NCBI GenBank assembly: GCA_003612405.1
Contig: RAYR01000011.1
Location: forward strand, 1-64,000
Length of the DNA: 64,000 nucleotides
Origin: a bacterium 0.1xD8-71
Lineage (GTDB): Bacteria > Bacillota > Clostridia > Lachnospirales > Lachnospiraceae
Direction of reading: 5' to 3'
Shown here: positions 61,412-64,000 of the stretch, in pieces
How the letters are laid out: every line of letters starts with the position of its first letter
Numbering within the stretch: the first letter of the stretch is position 1
Made by a program: the position numbers and the translations under genes
The notes under the pieces: generated by a model
Databases searched by the model: none
Told to the model about the DNA's origin: nothing
The model's input: the letters and a program-made list of their open reading frames with translations, nothing else

Positions 61412-61888
61412 CTACGCTGTCATAAACATTTCATAAGCACTGATTGCCTGCTGCATACGGAAATTACTGATATCACTTCCTGTACTGCCATTTCCCATGT
61501 TCATGGCCGCTGCCTGCAAATCCTCTGCCGGTACATTTTCTGTCTGGGGCACATTGACAGCCTGCTGTGCCGTCGCCTGCACTACATTACCAGCCTGAAC
61601 TGTCGCCTCTTCTGCCTGAGCCGTTTCCTGCGTCTCTTCCCCGGCAGGCTTCATAATCCGGGAAGCATTATTCCTGCCACGGTTCATCTGCATTTCCAAC
61701 ATTCCCTGAAAGTCAAGGGTCTGCCCCTTCTTTAAGGGATTCTCATTCTTCGCCTCGGCCAACTCGCTATAATCAATTTTCTTATCCAGTACATCGTCCG
61801 AAATTTTGGACAGTCTGTTCATACTGGCCGGGCTGATACTGTTTACTGTATACACATAAGGCTGAAAACCAACTGCACCTATCGTCAT
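61412..61888 (-). CDS. Hypothetical protein with Gln/Ala-rich tail
   Basis: A 158-residue protein starting MTIGAVGFQPYVYTVNSISP. The first half has short conserved-looking helices (MNRLSKISDDVLDKKIDYS, NENPLKKGQTLDFQGM); the second half is low-complexity Ala/Gln/Glu/Val, ending FRMQQAISAYEMFMTA. There is no signal peptide or membrane helix. I do not recognise the family. The ATG at 61888 follows AGGGAGGACAAT, better than an earlier ATG at 61921. It is a single gene with its own terminator. Confidence 0.7.
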   Translation of the reverse strand: MTIGAVGFQPYVYTVNSISPASMNRLSKISDDVLDKKIDYSELAEAKNENPLKKGQTLDFQGMLEMQMNRGRNNASRIMKPAGEETQETAQAEEATVQAGNVVQATAQQAVNVPQTENVPAEDLQAAAMNMGNGSTGSDISNFRMQQAISAYEMFMTA

Positions 61889-61956
61889 ATTGTCCTCCCT
61901 GATGTCATTCAACAACATCACAGTAATTTTTCATATTCTTATCATAAAACTTATTC

Positions 61957-61997
61957 TTCCAGGATACAAGACCCAATTCTGAAAATATATCCTGGAA
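61957..61997 (-). terminator. Hairpin after the HdeD-like gene
   Basis: TTCCAGGATA / TATCCTGGAA, 10-bp perfect stem with a long 21-base loop, beginning 2 bases after the stop. A clean U-run is missing; it is probably a weak terminator. Confidence 0.5.
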
Positions 61998-61999
61998 TT

Positions 62000-62593
62000 T
62001 TATTCCTCTATTTCTCTGGCCTCTCCATCTACAGCCTCCATCTCCTGCCTTAAGATCCTGGCGTTCTTTGAGACTCTGGACACAATCCAGATATTGGATA
62101 AGCCATCATAAATCAGAAAGACACCAATCAGCATAACCACCGTGTCTATAGCCGCAAAAGGACGGCAGATCAATAAAATACCGAATCCCAATGTAAGAAT
62201 TCCCAGAATCAGGGCTATCCACCATTTATCATACTTATTCTTACACAAATCCACCGCCTGTTGCAAATTATGTAAACCGTGCAGTGAAATCACAATACCG
62301 ACGATAATCGGTATAATTGCCAGTACTTTATGGGGTTTGATGACAATCCAAACTCCCACTACCGCAAAGACAATACCAAAAATCAGGTTGACCTGCGAAT
62401 ACAGACTGCCATCTCCTGCCGTGAAATATCCCACAATCCGGATAGCTCCGCTTATAATCAGTACCGCCCCCACGGCCGTACAGACAATCTGTATGGATAA
62501 TCCCGGCCTAAGAAGCAGTACCAGGCCCAGAATCACACACAAAAGCGAAGAGATAATCACATTGGTCTTAAGTTTCTTAAGTATCTTTTCCAC
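62000..62593 (-). CDS. HdeD/DUF308 family membrane protein
   Basis: A 197-residue protein with six helices arranged as three repeated pairs, each with the family's Gly-rich pattern (GAVLIISGAIRIVGYF, GILTLGFGILLI). E. coli HdeD is linked to acid resistance; the function in Clostridia is unknown. The GTG at 62593 was chosen for AAAGGGG eight bases upstream and the following EKILKKLKTNVIISSLLC. It overlaps the VanZ gene by 17 bases and is the last gene of the operon. Confidence 0.82.
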   Translation of the reverse strand: MEKILKKLKTNVIISSLLCVILGLVLLLRPGLSIQIVCTAVGAVLIISGAIRIVGYFTAGDGSLYSQVNLIFGIVFAVVGVWIVIKPHKVLAIIPIIVGIVISLHGLHNLQQAVDLCKNKYDKWWIALILGILTLGFGILLICRPFAAIDTVVMLIGVFLIYDGLSNIWIVSRVSKNARILRQEMEAVDGEAREIEE

Positions 62594-63089
62594 CAGCAAC
62601 GCCCCTTTCTCTTTTTCTCCAGATCCTAAACAATCTGTATATACCATAACCAAGCACAGCGCCCAGGCAGTTCAGGAAAATATCATCCACATCAAAAGCG
62701 CCGAAAGCACTGAAAAGCTGGAACACCTCGATTCCCAGAATAAAAACAAAGGCATTGAGAAACATCACATAAAATTTCTCTCCTTCTCTGACTGCCAGTG
62801 GAAAAAGAAACCCAAAGGGTACAAATACCAGAATATTGCCTGCCAGATTCTCTACGCTGTTAAGTTTATAGGCATAATCTATATACATTTTAATGGTTTT
62901 AAACGGCGTAAAATTAGCCGTACCAAGTCCTTCCAGAATCACATCCTTACGCCATGACGCCGCAATGGAAAGCAGTTGTTCGTAAGGATATTTAAATATG
63001 ATAACCTTGATGACCACTAAAATATAAACAGCAAATAAGAATTTGATCCAGTTTTTATTCTGCAAACTTATTTTTTCTATGGATTTCAT
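62577..63089 (-). CDS. VanZ family protein
   Basis: A 170-residue membrane protein with about five helices. The VanZ signature is visible: NLAGNILVFVPFGFLFPL and FDVDDIFLNCLGAVLGYGIY. VanZ gives low teicoplanin resistance in enterococci by an unknown mechanism; most chromosomal homologues in Clostridia have no proven link to glycopeptides. It lies 17 bases after a VanH-like dehydrogenase gene. Confidence 0.9.
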   Translation of the reverse strand: MKSIEKISLQNKNWIKFLFAVYILVVIKVIIFKYPYEQLLSIAASWRKDVILEGLGTANFTPFKTIKMYIDYAYKLNSVENLAGNILVFVPFGFLFPLAVREGEKFYVMFLNAFVFILGIEVFQLFSAFGAFDVDDIFLNCLGAVLGYGIYRLFRIWRKRERGVAGGKDT

Positions 63090-63106
63090 TCCCTCTCACA
63101 GAATCC

Positions 63107-64000
63107 CTAATCGCTGTTGACTTCCCATGGATTTTCTTTCCCTTCCATAAAGTATTTACAGCTCATCAGAGAATCCTTTACCACCGTCTCTACATAATTT
63201 CTGGTATAAAAAGCCATATGATGTGACACTGTCACATTCGGGAAACTTCTAAGCATTGCAAGTTCCCTATTCTTTAATATATCCGCTTTATGGTCATAAT
63301 AGTATAGTCCGAACTCATTTTCTACCACATCAAGTCCCGCAGCGCCGATTTTACCATTCTCAATGGCCTCAATCAGGGCATCCGAATCTATCAGGGCGCC
63401 TCTGGCGGTGTTGACAATCACCACTCCATCTTTCATCTGCGCAATGGAATCCCTATCAATCAGGTGATGATTATCCTGTGTCAGCGGTGTATGCAGAGTA
63501 ATCACATCCGCTTCCTTCCAGATCTGTGCAAGCGGCACATAATCGGCATACTGTCTGACTTCCTCTTTCTCGTAAAGGTCGTGGGCCAGAATCCGGCATC
63601 CAAATCCGGAAAGATCCTTGATCACCGTCGCCCCGATTCTTCCAGTACCAATGACTCCCACGGTCAAATCTTTGAGTTCCCTGCCGTTTAACCCCGCCAG
63701 CGTATAGTCCTGTAATCCGGTTCTTCCCAGGATAGCACTCATCTTACGGATGGACATGAGAATCAGCATAACCGTATAGTCCGCCACTCCGGCCGGTCCA
63801 TAAGGTGCATTACCCACCCTGATACCACAGGCTTTGGCCGCCTCTACATCAATATGGTCATATCCGATCGTCCTGGTGCTGATGTACTCTATGCCGTTCT
63901 CCTGAAAGGCTCTGATCAGCGGCGCATCAATCCTGGATGTGATAACATCCACGCATCGGCTGCCCTTACATAATGATACATTCTTAAGATCCGGCGCATC
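63107..64000 (-). CDS. D-lactate dehydrogenase, VanH-like D-2-hydroxyacid dehydrogenase (partial)
   Basis: About 298 residues are visible; the N-terminus lies beyond the window. It is an NAD-dependent enzyme reducing pyruvate or another 2-keto acid to the D-hydroxy acid. NAD-binding GVIGTGRIGATVI, the catalytic region VNTARGALIDSDALI and the late SHHMAFYTRNYV (catalytic His) are all present. ISTRTIGYDHIDVEAAKACG and DVVENEFGLYYYDHK match both fermentative D-LDH and VanH. It is the first visible gene of a VanZ-HdeD operon. Fermentative lactate production is the safer reading. Confidence 0.9.
   Translation of the reverse strand, partial: DAPDLKNVSLCKGSRCVDVITSRIDAPLIRAFQENGIEYISTRTIGYDHIDVEAAKACGIRVGNAPYGPAGVADYTVMLILMSIRKMSAILGRTGLQDYTLAGLNGRELKDLTVGVIGTGRIGATVIKDLSGFGCRILAHDLYEKEEVRQYADYVPLAQIWKEADVITLHTPLTQDNHHLIDRDSIAQMKDGVVIVNTARGALIDSDALIEAIENGKIGAAGLDVVENEFGLYYYDHKADILKNRELAMLRSFPNVTVSHHMAFYTRNYVETVVKDSLMSCKYFMEGKENPWEVNSD

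Overview
The window looks like chromosomal DNA of a Gram-positive anaerobe of the class Clostridia, most likely a gut Lachnospiraceae. This rests on strong AGGAGG-type ribosome sites, YesM/YesN-type two-component systems beside sugar ABC transporters, a Gram-positive LexA box, a TPP riboswitch with ThiT, a YkuD L,D-transpeptidase and Rpn-type nucleases. The genus cannot be fixed from the sequence alone. I saw no rRNA, tRNA, complete insertion sequence or CRISPR array.

Layout. 0-9 kb: AraC and LacI regulators, then a heterodimeric ABC exporter pair behind a promoter, a 41-codon leader ORF and a strong intrinsic terminator, then a GH13 amylase and a lipoprotein. 9-15.5 kb: a RecB-nuclease/XPD-type helicase fusion, an HPr-like protein without the phospho-histidine, a radical-SAM/DUF4130 DNA-metabolism pair whose promoter is flanked by two LexA boxes, and an Rpn-type nuclease. 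15.7-17.6 kb: a DUF1266 protein and asnA. 17.7-26.4 kb: sugar locus 1, with a YicI-type GH31 alpha-xylosidase, a binding protein, two permeases and a divergent two-component system. 26.4-29.9 kb: a YcxB-like membrane protein and an L,D-transpeptidase. 30-39 kb: sugar locus 2, with a second GH31 enzyme, two permeases, a binding protein, and a YesN/YesM pair. 39.2-45.6 kb: gltD and gltB behind a highly structured leader.

45.7-59.1 kb is a patchwork of small accessory genes: regulators, acetyltransferases, methyltransferases, a VOC protein, DJ-1, CPBP and HAD proteins. It includes a decayed acetyltransferase and, at 50.5-53.9 kb, a graveyard of mobile-element pieces: an XRE regulator with an amber stop, a serine-recombinase tail, an element-type sigma factor, a LysR/flavodoxin pair that has lost both 5' ends, and an antitoxin N-terminus. 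59.2-64 kb: a TPP riboswitch and thiT, a possible methionine-synthase-activation protein, an internally deleted copy of the Rpn gene, a small hypothetical gene, and an operon of a VanH-like D-lactate dehydrogenase (running off the window), VanZ and HdeD.

The main themes are oligosaccharide uptake and alpha-glycoside breakdown under two-component control, nitrogen assimilation (AsnA, GltBD), SOS-linked DNA metabolism, and RNA-level control (attenuator, riboswitch, structured leaders). The items most worth following up are the leader peptide/attenuator before the ABC exporter, the SOS-controlled radical-SAM pair with a clamp-binding-like tail, the gltB leader RNA, and a shared promoter element before the L,D-transpeptidase and the second two-component system.
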